DNA from: PALSA-1335 sp965231025
GTDB lineage: Bacteria > Patescibacteriota > Gracilibacteria > UBA1369
Reading direction: 5' to 3'
Assembly (NCBI GenBank): GCA_965231025.1
Contig: OZ246407.1
Location: forward strand, 186,001-250,000
DNA: 64,000 bases
This document shows positions 40,989-50,088 of this stretch, piece by piece. The notes below the pieces were generated by a model. That model saw only the letters and a program-made list of their open reading frames with translations. It did no database searches and was not told the origin of the DNA. Made by a program: the position numbers and the translations under genes. Each line of letters starts with the position of its first letter. The stretch's first letter is position 1.

Positions 40989-43886
40989 ATGTCAGCAGAC
41001 CAAATCGTCGTGAAAGGAGCCCGCATCCACAACCTCAAAAACATCAATGTGGAAATACCGAGGGGGAAACTCACCGTCATGACCGGGCTTTCCGGTTCGG
41101 GGAAATCATCGCTCGCTTTTGATACCATTTATGCCGAAGGACAGCGCCGTTACGTGGAAAGCCTTTCCACATACGCCCGCCAGTTCCTCCAGCTGATGGA
41201 AAAACCGGACGTGGACTCTATTGACGGGCTGTCGCCGGCCATTTCCATTGACCAGAAAACCGCCAGCCGCAACCCGCGTTCAACCGTGGGAACGGTGACG
41301 GAAATTTATGATTATCTGCGTCTTATGTTCGCCAAGGTGGGGCATCCATACTGTCCCAAATGCGGCGAGAAAATCACCCGCCAGACCGCGACACAGATTG
41401 TGGAAACGGTTGGAACGATGGAAGAGGGGAAAAAGATCATGCTCATGTCCCCGGTCGTCCGCGACCGGAAGGGAAGCCACATCAAGGTGTTCGAGAAAAT
41501 CAAAAAAGACGGTTTTGTCCGCGTCCGCGTGGACGGCGAAGTCATGAGCATCCTGAACGTGGGGGAACTCGATGAAAACAAGAAACACAACATAGAAATA
41601 GTCGTTGACCGTCTGGTGGTGAAAGACTTCGGCAAAAAAATCCAGAAGCTTTCATCGGGCGAAGAGATTGAGTTGCCGAACCCCGACCGTACGCGTCTGG
41701 CCGACTCCATTGAAACGTCGCTTAAACACGGCGAGGGGATTATGATCATCAACGACGTGGATACCGGGAAAGACGAGCTCTTTTCCGAGCATTTCGCCTG
41801 CATCAATTGCGGCATCAGCATCCCGGAAATCAGTCCTCGCAGTTTCTCTTTCAACAGTCCCCACGGAGCCTGCCCGGTCTGCCACGGCCTTGGAACCAAA
41901 CTGGAGATAGATCCCAAACTGGTGATCCCGAACGACAATCTGACCCTTGGAGAAGGAGCCATTATGCCATGGTCTGCGACCACTTCCCACCTGACCTGGT
42001 ATAACCGCATCCTGGAACAGGTGTCAAAAGCCCAGGGCTTCAGCATGAGCGTTCCGGTAAAGAAATTAAGCAAGGAAGCGCTGCAGACCGTCCTGTATGG
42101 AACGAAGGACGATAAATACAGCATCAAGGTCGGAAAAGAGGATAGGGAAGCCGGCTTCAGCGGAAACTACACCACGACGTTTGAAGGGGTGATTCCAAAC
42201 CTTGAACGACGCTATCTGGAGACGGACTCCGACTACATCCGCAAGAAAATCGAAAAGTTCATGAGAATCCTCAAATGTCCGTCATGCGAAGGGTATCGTT
42301 TACGTCCGGAAGCGCTTGCCGTCCGCATTCAGGGAAAAAACATCATCGAGGTGACGGAGTTTTCCGCAAAGAGGGCCATCGATTTCTTCCAGAACCTGAA
42401 ATTAAGCGCCATGGAGGAGCAGATCGCGCGGCTTATTCTTAAGGAAATCGTCAACCGCCTCAACTTCCTGCACGATGTGGGACTTTCGTACCTGACCATG
42501 GACCGCGCGGCGAATACCCTTTCCGGAGGGGAAGCGCAGCGCATACGTCTGGCGACCCAGATCGGCTCAAGGCTTTCCGGAGTGGTGTACGTCCTCGACG
42601 AACCTTCCATAGGATTGCATCAGAACGACAATGCCAAGCTCATCAATACGCTCATTTCCCTCCGCGATCTCGGGAACACCGTGATTGTCGTCGAACATGA
42701 CGTGGATACCATGCTCGCGTCAGACTATATATTGGACATCGGCCCCGGCGCCGGCAAAGACGGCGGACGGGTGGTCGCATCGGGAACACCGGCCGAAATC
42801 ATGAAGAATCCGAACTCCATCACCGGACAGTACCTGAGCGAGAAAAAGCTCATACCAATACCGAAAAAACGGCGCAAGGGCAACGGGTACGAGATAAAAA
42901 TCATCAACGCCAGCGAACACAATTTGAAAAAAGTTTCCGTCAGGTTTCCTCTTGGAACATTCGTCGGTATCACCGGAGTTTCAGGATCAGGGAAATCGAC
43001 CCTGATCAACGACATCCTCGTGAAAAAAGTGTCCCACGCCATTTACGGAACCAAAAACCATCCTGGCAAACATGACAGCATCGAAGGCATCGAGCATCTG
43101 GATAAGATCATCAATATCGACCAGTCTCCGATCGGCCGGACGCCCCGTTCCAACCCGGCCACCTATACCGGCGTTTTTACGGACATCCGCGACCTTTTTG
43201 CGGGAACACCCGAAGCCAAGCTGCGGGGCTATAAAAGCGGCCGTTTCAGCTTCAATGTGAAAGGCGGACGGTGCGAAGCCTGCGCCGGCGACGGCATTAA
43301 AAAGATCGAGATGCACTTTCTCCCCGATATCTACGTGCCCTGCGAGGAATGCAAGGGCCGGCGCTACAACCGTGAAGCCCTGGAAATCACCTACCGCGGG
43401 AAGAATATCGCCGACGTGCTGGATATGACCATCGCAGAGGCCCTCGAATTCTTTACGAACATTCCCAATATTAAGACCAAACTGGAAACATTATATGAAG
43501 TGGGACTTTCCTACGTCAGCCTCGGCCAGTCGGCAACCACTCTTTCGGGTGGTGAAGCGCAGCGCATCAAGCTCGCTACCGAGCTCTCCAAACGCTCAAC
43601 CGGCCAGACGCTCTACGTGCTGGATGAACCGACCACGGGTCTCCACTTTGACGACGTGGCCAAACTCCTCGGCGTTCTCCAAAAACTCGTTGAAAAGGGG
43701 AACACCGTGCTCACCATCGAACATAACCTGGATGTCATCAAGTCCGTGGACTACATCATTGACCTGGGCCCGGATGGAGGAGAAGGCGGCGGCGAAATAG
43801 TAGCCCAGGGAACTCCGGAGGAGGTGGCAAAGGAAAAAAAATCCTACACCGGCATCTGGCTGAAAAAGTGCCTTAAAATCAAATAA
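40989..43886 (+). CDS. uvrA: Excinuclease ABC subunit A (UvrA)
   Basis: 965 residues from the ATG at 40989 (MSADQIVVKGARIHNLKNI); a TTG two codons earlier is in frame. UvrA is the damage-recognition ATPase of nucleotide excision repair. Two ABC units are complete: Walker A GLSGSGKSSLAFD and GVSGSGKSTLIND, signature LSGGEAQRIRLA and LSGGEAQRIKLA, Walker B YVLDEPSIGLH and YVLDEPTTGLH. Zinc-finger cysteines are visible at CPKCGEK, CINCG/CPVCHG and CEACAGDG/CEECKG. Length is slightly above the usual 940. Its TAA overlaps the next ATG by one base. Confidence 0.98.
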   Translation: MSADQIVVKGARIHNLKNINVEIPRGKLTVMTGLSGSGKSSLAFDTIYAEGQRRYVESLSTYARQFLQLMEKPDVDSIDGLSPAISIDQKTASRNPRSTVGTVTEIYDYLRLMFAKVGHPYCPKCGEKITRQTATQIVETVGTMEEGKKIMLMSPVVRDRKGSHIKVFEKIKKDGFVRVRVDGEVMSILNVGELDENKKHNIEIVVDRLVVKDFGKKIQKLSSGEEIELPNPDRTRLADSIETSLKHGEGIMIINDVDTGKDELFSEHFACINCGISIPEISPRSFSFNSPHGACPVCHGLGTKLEIDPKLVIPNDNLTLGEGAIMPWSATTSHLTWYNRILEQVSKAQGFSMSVPVKKLSKEALQTVLYGTKDDKYSIKVGKEDREAGFSGNYTTTFEGVIPNLERRYLETDSDYIRKKIEKFMRILKCPSCEGYRLRPEALAVRIQGKNIIEVTEFSAKRAIDFFQNLKLSAMEEQIARLILKEIVNRLNFLHDVGLSYLTMDRAANTLSGGEAQRIRLATQIGSRLSGVVYVLDEPSIGLHQNDNAKLINTLISLRDLGNTVIVVEHDVDTMLASDYILDIGPGAGKDGGRVVASGTPAEIMKNPNSITGQYLSEKKLIPIPKKRRKGNGYEIKIINASEHNLKKVSVRFPLGTFVGITGVSGSGKSTLINDILVKKVSHAIYGTKNHPGKHDSIEGIEHLDKIINIDQSPIGRTPRSNPATYTGVFTDIRDLFAGTPEAKLRGYKSGRFSFNVKGGRCEACAGDGIKKIEMHFLPDIYVPCEECKGRRYNREALEITYRGKNIADVLDMTIAEALEFFTNIPNIKTKLETLYEVGLSYVSLGQSATTLSGGEAQRIKLATELSKRSTGQTLYVLDEPTTGLHFDDVAKLLGVLQKLVEKGNTVLTIEHNLDVIKSVDYIIDLGPDGGEGGGEIVAQGTPEEVAKEKKSYTGIWLKKCLKIK

Positions 43887-45163
43887 TGCTCAAGCCCGTC
43901 TGGAACCCGTTTTCCCGGTATGCCGACAAGCAGGAAAAGAGGGTCGACAAAATACTGAAAAAAATCGCTTTCCTGGGTGTTTTTGAGGCCCAGAGAAAGA
44001 TCCAGGAGATGATGCAGACCAACCTGGTGATTTTGGATTTATGGCTTGAAGCGAGGTTTAAAGGGTATAAGTATCTTAGCCGGTCCGCCCGGAAAAAATT
44101 GTACCGGAACAGCGAAACGACCTCGCAGGCCTTTTTGTCTTTTGCCGCGGAACTCAAATGGGACGACGGAGCGCTGTATCGGAACATACAGGATCTTGGT
44201 CTTTCCAGGCCGTTACAGCCCGGAGACGATGAAAAACTGCGCTTCCTGGCTTCCATAATGCTGTTCCTGAGCCCCCGATCAGGAAGATACGAATATCTTG
44301 AAGGGGCATCTTTTGGCAAACTGCTGCGCAATCCAGAGAAAAAGGAAAAACTGATCGGCGACTGCAATCAAATCGTGACTTTATATGCCTATCTGTTTTC
44401 GCTGAAATACGATTTGAAGGAACTCCAGATCAAGATCATGCCAGGGCACGTCTGTCTGCACTTTAAAGGTATTGATATCGAAGCCACATCGGGTTCCTTT
44501 GCTAATTATAAGGACTTCACCAGGATACTCCCGATTACCGAGCTGATTTCGACCAACCTCCTTGATGTCTCGGACTTTAGGGACAAGCAGATCAAGGTGA
44601 ACCCCAGGGACTTTTTAAAGGCAGCCCAGTTGGCGAACCATTTATCCTCGGAACGCGACCTGGTCGGCAGCAACCTGAAAATCGCCTACCATAACGTGGC
44701 CGTGGACGCCCTCAAGGAGGACGATTTTGAAACGGCCCTCTTCTTTGTCAAAACCGCCGGAATCACCACGGAGGAGGACAGAAAATTTGAAGCGAACATT
44801 CTCCACAACGCGGTCATTTTTTATGTCAAAAAACGCGATTTCCATAAGGCGCGGCATTATGGTGAGAAAGCGGGGGACTCAGAACTCAAAAGATACATCG
44901 ACGAGCAGGAAGGCATGAACTACTACCATAATGACTCACTGTCAAAAGCCAGGGAACTTTTCAGCAAAGCCGGAAACCAGCAAATGGTCAGAGCTTGCAA
45001 TGCCAAAGAGTACAACCAGATCCAAAGCAGGGTGGCCGGCCTGAGGCAGCTCGATGTCATGCGCACGCATAAGGGCGATTACCGGAAAATGCTGGATCTT
45101 GCCCAAAAAATAGGGGATCAGGCCCTTGTGGACAACGTCCGGAACATTCTCAAGCAGCTCTAG
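43886..45163 (+). CDS. Transglutaminase-like protein with helical repeat C-terminus
   Basis: 425 residues, coupled to uvrA by a one-base overlap (TAATG). The N-terminal half resembles transglutaminase-like/SirB1-type proteins: LIGDCNQIVTLYAYLFSLKY puts a Cys at 160 as in the papain-like nucleophile, and IMPGHVCLHFKGIDIEATSG offers H188 or H192 and D197 as partners. From about residue 230 to the end the sequence is helical and TPR-like (VAVDALKEDDFETALFFVKT, ILHNAVIFYVKKRDFHKARH, HNDSLSKARELFSKAG). Activity is not proven and a non-catalytic scaffold is possible. The link to DNA repair rests on position only. Confidence 0.7.
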   Translation: MLKPVWNPFSRYADKQEKRVDKILKKIAFLGVFEAQRKIQEMMQTNLVILDLWLEARFKGYKYLSRSARKKLYRNSETTSQAFLSFAAELKWDDGALYRNIQDLGLSRPLQPGDDEKLRFLASIMLFLSPRSGRYEYLEGASFGKLLRNPEKKEKLIGDCNQIVTLYAYLFSLKYDLKELQIKIMPGHVCLHFKGIDIEATSGSFANYKDFTRILPITELISTNLLDVSDFRDKQIKVNPRDFLKAAQLANHLSSERDLVGSNLKIAYHNVAVDALKEDDFETALFFVKTAGITTEEDRKFEANILHNAVIFYVKKRDFHKARHYGEKAGDSELKRYIDEQEGMNYYHNDSLSKARELFSKAGNQQMVRACNAKEYNQIQSRVAGLRQLDVMRTHKGDYRKMLDLAQKIGDQALVDNVRNILKQL

Positions 45164-45649
45164 TTCATTTTAAGATGTCTCGTTTCTTTTCGGAGATACT
45201 TTGCCAATCTTTGCTCTTTCATCGATTTTAGAGGGGTTTTTTGATCGAATGGTGCTTTTACCGCATCAAATGGACAATAACTGACACAAAGCAGGGAAAA
45301 ATTGACAGGAAAAGTTTTGAACATCTTTTCTTCACCATAAGTTGACGATTGTATGAAAAACCCTTATTAGATTTAATTAAATTTAATTAAATTGCCTAAA
45401 ATTTAATAAACCATAATAAAATTGAATATTTGGCAATGTTTAAAACATGTTGAGGTAGGATTTAATTAAATTTAATAGAATAAATATAAGTTGCTAAAAC
45501 TATTGAAAAATGGTGTTTAATATGATATAAAACTCTCGATAGATAAAAATAAATAAACAGAGGTGTATATCATTGTTCGTTGTTTGAAAATATGCTAAAC
45601 TTAGATAAGGTGTAAAAAATCAAAACAACCTTATTTTAAGTTCAAAGAA
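45164..45649. other. Very AT-rich non-coding region with a repeated box
   Basis: From about 45340 the sequence is strongly AT-rich and unlike its surroundings. A 17-base box, ATTTAATTAAATTTAAT, occurs identically at 45371-45387 and 45460-45476, 89 bases apart, and each copy is followed by further AATT units. The central TTAATTAA is palindromic. Nothing protein-coding is seen. It lies directly upstream of an HTH gene, so binding sites for that protein are an obvious guess. Confidence 0.55.
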
Positions 45650-46081
45650 ATGGACGAAAAGATCCTAACTCCTGACCAAGTTGCCCAGATTTTGCAGGTT
45701 CATCCCTTCACTGTCTTAAAATTCATAAAACAAGGGAAATTGAGGGCAAGTAGGCTTGGACGGGTATATCGCATTCGCCAAAGTGACGTCATGAAGTTTC
45801 TCGACGAGCAGGAAGCTGCTGCTGCGAGTAAGTCTTATAAGACTACTCCGAAGGAAGCAGATACGCAGGCCACTCAGGACAAAAACCAAATGACATTACC
45901 GGCGGCAGAGTCAGCGAAAGGATTGACCGGACCGGAAGATCAAAATCTGTTGGAAATAGAAAACACGCTTCCAAAACCGGAGAAAGAAAGTTACGTCCAA
46001 TCTGTCAGCAGAAAAAAAGAACAACAATCAACCCCAAATAACAGCCGTACCGACGAAATGGACCATTACATATTAGACTAG
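45650..46081 (+). CDS. Excisionase/MerR-type helix-turn-helix DNA-binding protein
   Basis: 143 residues. Residues 4-53 match the HTH_17 type found in excisionases and small regulators: LTPDQVAQILQVHPFTVLKF, then IKQGKLRASRLGRVYRIRQ and SDVMKFLDEQ. The remaining 90 residues are polar and disordered-looking (Gln/Lys/Glu/Pro). No recombinase gene is adjacent, so it is more likely a transcriptional regulator than a phage excisionase. It follows an AT-rich repeat region and is followed after 13 bases by a zinc-ribbon miniprotein. Confidence 0.88.
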   Translation: MDEKILTPDQVAQILQVHPFTVLKFIKQGKLRASRLGRVYRIRQSDVMKFLDEQEAAAASKSYKTTPKEADTQATQDKNQMTLPAAESAKGLTGPEDQNLLEIENTLPKPEKESYVQSVSRKKEQQSTPNNSRTDEMDHYILD

Positions 46082-46094
46082 GAACCCTTCCCCG

Positions 46095-46286
46095 ATGATA
46101 TTTAATTGCACCAGTTGCGGAATCTCCGTCTCGAGCAAAAAGGTGAACTGCACGTACTGCAGAGCCTCCAACGCCGAGATCATCGAGATGATGGAGGGCA
46201 GACAACATGCCTCGATCACTTCAAAGGAGAAACTTCAATTGAAAGAACGGAACAAAGGAACCATATTTTCCTTCGTACTCCGTTAA
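46095..46286 (+). CDS. Zinc-ribbon miniprotein
   Basis: 63 residues. Two Cys pairs, NCTSCGISV and NCTYCRAS, form a compact zinc ribbon at about 4-23. A helical and basic remainder follows (ITSKEKLQLKERNKGTIFSF). AGGA lies about ten bases before the ATG and overlaps the stop of the HTH gene. Probably cotranscribed with the HTH gene and ended by the terminator at 46394. Function unknown; such ribbons bind nucleic acid or protein partners. Confidence 0.65.
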   Translation: MIFNCTSCGISVSSKKVNCTYCRASNAEIIEMMEGRQHASITSKEKLQLKERNKGTIFSFVLR

Positions 46287-46393
46287 CAATCAGCAACAAC
46301 CAAACCGTTCCTCAGCGGAACTATGGAGCAGCACCACTCACTTGAACCCGATACCGCTCCAGAAGAATCTCAACTACGGCCCTAGAAAAGCAC

Positions 46394-46428
46394 AAAAAAT
46401 CCCCAATCGTTGCATTGGGGATTTTTTT
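46394..46428. terminator. Bidirectional intrinsic terminator
   Basis: AAAAAATCCCCAAT (46394-46407) pairs with ATTGGGGATTTTTT (46414-46427) around CGTTGC, with A- and T-runs on either side. It separates the HTH/zinc-ribbon unit (+) from the giant-protein operon (-) and can serve both. Confidence 0.9.
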
Positions 46429-46440
46429 AATCCGCAAACT

Positions 46441-47496
46441 TTAGGAACAGACCTTATCCAGAACCCCCTTGGTACACTGGGCGGTCTGATCGATGAACGG
46501 AAACGTGCTGATAATTGACTGTTCAAGGTAATTGACGCGATCAATAATTTCTTTCACGATGCTATCCGAACTTTCCTGGTAGAGCTGCTGATACTGCGCG
46601 AGATATTGGGTGCGTGTCAGTTGATCATTATACCGTGCACTTTCTGAAGCGGTGGCAGCCTTGAACTGGTCAAAAGTGAAGCCGGAAGGGGCACCTTTTG
46701 GAGTGTTTTTATCGAGTTCGCCCGCAATGTCCGACCAGGCGGTTTCGGGGTCCAGTCCATTGATCTTCGCATCAAGGAAACCGCCGAACATGCCTCCGGT
46801 CCGTTTAAAAGGGGTGTTGACGATCTTATCCCATTTTTTGGTGATGGATTCAGCGGCCTCCTTGACGGCTGCAAACCCGCCGAGGTTTTCCTTAAATTCG
46901 TTCCATTTGGCAATCAAATTTCCCCAGGTCGGATCTGAGCAGTTCTTATACGTCTCCTGGCGGGCTTTGTATTTACTGATGAATTTTTCCAGGAGCACCC
47001 GGGACTCCTCGAGAGAAAAGAAATTTTTGTCGTACACGAAATAATTGATGAAATCGTTCGAGACTCCCTTTTCGGAATTGATGAGAATGTTGCCATTGCC
47101 TACTTCAACATATTTTCTCAAAAAATAAAGTTCGGCCTCAAGTTCATGATAGGTCTTTGCGAGTTTTGGAGCCCTGGAGTCGCAAATATAAAAAGCGTTC
47201 CGGATCTGGGTCCTGGCCTTTTCTATCCGGTTCAGGAGGTTGTCGATATCAAGGTACAAGCACATATTGGCGTTGTACCGGACTAAAATATCCTTCCAAT
47301 ATTCGACAAATCCGTCATAACTGATGACCGCGGAGAGGAAATTACCCCAGTCTCTGGCACCGTTACGGCACATCACGGCTCCGCCCTGGCCGGACGCGTC
47401 GCCCGTTTGGGCATATGCCGCCGGGACAGAGAGGATATGCGAGAATGTCATGACCGTCACCAGAAGCCCGATGGTGAATTTGAGATGTTTCTTCAT
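46441..47496 (-). CDS. Exported Cys-rich helical protein, last gene of the giant-protein operon
   Basis: 351 residues from the ATG at 47496, chosen because a signal peptide starts there (FTIGLLVTVMTFSHILSVPA, cleavage near AYAQ) and because the ATG follows the upstream stop by one base. Six cysteines are spread through the protein (VMCRNGA, NMCLYL, YICDSR, KNCSDP, AQCTKG, DKVCS), an even number that fits disulfides. Long helices dominate (APKLAKTYHELEAELYFLRK, and ESSDSIVKEIIDRVNYLEQS). No recognised domain. Expected outside the cytoplasmic membrane together with the other products of this operon. Confidence 0.75.
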   Translation of the reverse strand: MKKHLKFTIGLLVTVMTFSHILSVPAAYAQTGDASGQGGAVMCRNGARDWGNFLSAVISYDGFVEYWKDILVRYNANMCLYLDIDNLLNRIEKARTQIRNAFYICDSRAPKLAKTYHELEAELYFLRKYVEVGNGNILINSEKGVSNDFINYFVYDKNFFSLEESRVLLEKFISKYKARQETYKNCSDPTWGNLIAKWNEFKENLGGFAAVKEAAESITKKWDKIVNTPFKRTGGMFGGFLDAKINGLDPETAWSDIAGELDKNTPKGAPSGFTFDQFKAATASESARYNDQLTRTQYLAQYQQLYQESSDSIVKEIIDRVNYLEQSIISTFPFIDQTAQCTKGVLDKVCS

Positions 47497-47497
47497 A

Positions 47498-49285
47498 TTA
47501 TTCACACTGTTTGATGTTAGGGAGATTTTCACAGGGGTGTTCTTCATCAAGATCTCCGACTTTTTCATGGAGCCGGTGGAGAATATTCTGGAAAGAGTCA
47601 AAGAAGTAGTTCATCTGTTCGAGTTCGCGGCGGATGCTCTGGAAAAAGCCCGCATCGGTGTCGCTTTGCAATGAGACCTCCGCCACCGCGGCGGCCTGTG
47701 AAACGGCCTGCTGATTTCCCTTCACCGCCTGCTGGATGCTGTTGTTGACCTGTGGAAGCGATGTGTCGGGTGAAGCGTAAGCGGCAGCGGCTTTTGCGGC
47801 GGTATCGGCGACCGAAGGGACGAACGGATCCTGCTCTGGGTCCTTGGGGTTCGGAATTTTCTTTTCATAGAACGGGAACGGTTTATAAATGTTGACGAAC
47901 TTTTCCCACTCATCAACCATCGAAGTTCCATAAATCAGATCGTCGTTGGTCGGGGTTAAAACCGGCTTCGCGACGGCGTGGAAACGGATGCCGGCCTTGG
48001 CGAAAAGATCCGCGGTGGCCTGTTTGCATATTCCCGGTTCCAGCAGATTTCCCGTCGCTTTGCCCGGAATGAGGCTGTGGTTGATGGTTTCCTTGAGCTT
48101 TTCGTTGATCTTTTCGACATGGCAGGCGATGCAGTTGTCGGAATCAACGTAGGCGGAAGCCGTTTTTGTAGGAAAATTCACCGTTATACACAGAACTTGA
48201 TCGCATGCCGGGGCATCCATCCAGGTTGAGGCGGGCGCCGGTTGAGCCGGTGAAGTAAAAGGTGGATTGTAATCAAATTCGGTCGGGCTGGTGAGGGCAT
48301 CGGAGGTTGAGCCGGTATTTTCCCCGCCGTCCGAGCCGCCGCTACCATCTCCGCCTGTGCCGGATTTCGGAGTCGACGTTGTAGGTGTTTCCTTATAATT
48401 CGGATCGGTGGATTTCTTGGAATCAAAGTCTTTCAGCGCCTTATCAAGACTGTCGTCGGCAAAACATATATTGGGATTGTCGGTCGCGCTCGGTTTTTCC
48501 CCGAGACCGGAAGTTTTGGACGCGCCGCCGCCACCGGAAGACGTATCGGAAGGAGGAGTCTCGTCACCCGTCAACGCACTCGAAGTTGAACCGGTGCTGC
48601 CGGAGGAGGCCGGTGATTTTGCCGGTGTTTTACTTCCGGGGGTTCCCGGTCCGCCCGCGGTTCCGGCACCACCGCTTGAACTTTCGTTAAATGCCCCGCC
48701 CACGTCGATCTTATCCGATTTATTGAAAAGAATTTTCTGAATGTTATCGAGGTCGTTAATGAGGTCAAAGCCGGAATCGGAGGTATCGCCGTTCGCAAAC
48801 ATCTCGTTCGGGGTGACGGCAGCCTCAATATCGGCCTTGAAGGCAAAAATCTCCTTTTCCTCCTGATATTTTTGCTGGATGGTGATCATTTTTTTCGCCG
48901 CCTGATCCTGGGTGAGATAGGGATTCTTGTCCAAAATAGGGCCGATATCGTTATTCATGATGCGGACCATATTAGATTCGGTAGTGCCGAATGCACCTGC
49001 GGTATTTTTGAAAGCTTTTTGGTCCGGAGACACCTTGGTCATGTTCAGGACGTTTTCATACAAATCCTGCCCTACTTTTTCAGGGTCCGTTTCTCCGAAT
49101 GTTGCCGACCAGTCGGCATCGGGGATGTTGAGGTGCAGACAGCTCGTCCAGGGGAAGGTGCATTCAGCACTCGAACTGGAAGAGGGGGCATCACCTTCGG
49201 CACCCAAAGCGGTACGGCTGACCGCCGGACTGAAAAGTACGGAAGAAAACATGAGGAAACCGATGATGTAGAGAATTTTTTTCAT
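47498..49285 (-). CDS. Exported protein with low-complexity centre and CxxCH motif
   Basis: 595 residues from the ATG at 49285, where a signal peptide begins (KKILYIIGFLMFSSVLFSPA). The N-terminal 170 residues are mixed helical. A Gly/Ser/Thr/Pro-rich linker follows (about 180-370). The C-terminal half has paired cysteines (ACDQVLC, SDNCIACHVEKINEKL, GICKQ, PCENL, KQCE). CIACH fits the c-type haem motif CxxCH, but only one copy is present and there is no obvious distal ligand, so structural disulfides are as likely. The next ATG begins one base after its stop. Confidence 0.75.
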   Translation of the reverse strand: MKKILYIIGFLMFSSVLFSPAVSRTALGAEGDAPSSSSSAECTFPWTSCLHLNIPDADWSATFGETDPEKVGQDLYENVLNMTKVSPDQKAFKNTAGAFGTTESNMVRIMNNDIGPILDKNPYLTQDQAAKKMITIQQKYQEEKEIFAFKADIEAAVTPNEMFANGDTSDSGFDLINDLDNIQKILFNKSDKIDVGGAFNESSSGGAGTAGGPGTPGSKTPAKSPASSGSTGSTSSALTGDETPPSDTSSGGGGASKTSGLGEKPSATDNPNICFADDSLDKALKDFDSKKSTDPNYKETPTTSTPKSGTGGDGSGGSDGGENTGSTSDALTSPTEFDYNPPFTSPAQPAPASTWMDAPACDQVLCITVNFPTKTASAYVDSDNCIACHVEKINEKLKETINHSLIPGKATGNLLEPGICKQATADLFAKAGIRFHAVAKPVLTPTNDDLIYGTSMVDEWEKFVNIYKPFPFYEKKIPNPKDPEQDPFVPSVADTAAKAAAAYASPDTSLPQVNNSIQQAVKGNQQAVSQAAAVAEVSLQSDTDAGFFQSIRRELEQMNYFFDSFQNILHRLHEKVGDLDEEHPCENLPNIKQCE

Positions 49286-49289
49286 CGAA

Positions 49290-50087
49290 TTACGTGCAGG
49301 AGGTAGTGGTGAGATCAATGAATTTTGATGGGTACGAATCGGTTGCATGGCGAACCTCCACGAGTTTGTCGCGGTATTTTTCAAGATTGGCGTAAACATC
49401 GACATACTTCAGGTGAATCGGCCAGGCCACACGGAGCTGGTCATAAGCCGAAAGCGTCTGATCCAGGGTCTTTTTTGCCGTCGAGAGTTCGTCCTTGATG
49501 ATGGTGTCCCTGGAAACAACTTTTCTGACGGCAGAAATGGAATCAAGATATTGCAGCCCTTTCTTTTCCCAGTCGGCCTTTTCCTGTTCGGTTTCAAAAA
49601 CATCCTGCTGCTTGTTTTTCAATGCGGCGACAAAATTGAAATACCCCTTGTAAGCCTGGGCATCGCCGCCCAAGTCACAGAACGCCTGCATATCTTCGGT
49701 CAGGGTCAGAGTTCCCTCTTTCGCGAGAGGACAGGCCGCGCTGTAACCGCCCAACAGGTTGGTCGCGACGCAAAAAGTGCTGTAGTTGTTTTGGTCGTTG
49801 TAGCACTCTTCAACGGTGAAGGGAGTGCCGTCCTCGTGGAACGCCTTGCCGTTCGGGTCGTCCGGGTTGCTCTGTAAATTGGTCATCATGAGCTTGATGT
49901 AACGGTTAAACGCCTCGTTCATATTGTTGTGGTACGTGGCGATAATGTCTTCGGTACTCAGCTTTGTGGAATCGTACGGATTCATGATGTCCGCCTCCCG
50001 TGCCTTGGAAACAAACACAAGAATGCTCATGGAGATGAACATGGCTCCGAGGATAATGACGCTTATTGTGAGTTTTGGGTTTTTCAT
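49290..50087 (-). CDS. Membrane-anchored exported Cys-containing protein
   Basis: 265 residues from the ATG at 50087. An N-terminal membrane helix (TISVIILGAMFISMSILVFV) lacks an obvious cleavage site, so the protein probably stays anchored. The extracytoplasmic part is helical with five cysteines (EECYND, STFCVA, AACPLA, QAFCDL, TTSCT). Its length and spacing resemble the other small products of this operon. The stop lies four bases from the next ATG. No domain recognised. A structural or assembly role with the giant protein is inference. Confidence 0.7.
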   Translation of the reverse strand: MKNPKLTISVIILGAMFISMSILVFVSKAREADIMNPYDSTKLSTEDIIATYHNNMNEAFNRYIKLMMTNLQSNPDDPNGKAFHEDGTPFTVEECYNDQNNYSTFCVATNLLGGYSAACPLAKEGTLTLTEDMQAFCDLGGDAQAYKGYFNFVAALKNKQQDVFETEQEKADWEKKGLQYLDSISAVRKVVSRDTIIKDELSTAKKTLDQTLSAYDQLRVAWPIHLKYVDVYANLEKYRDKLVEVRHATDSYPSKFIDLTTTSCT

Positions 50088-50088
50088 A

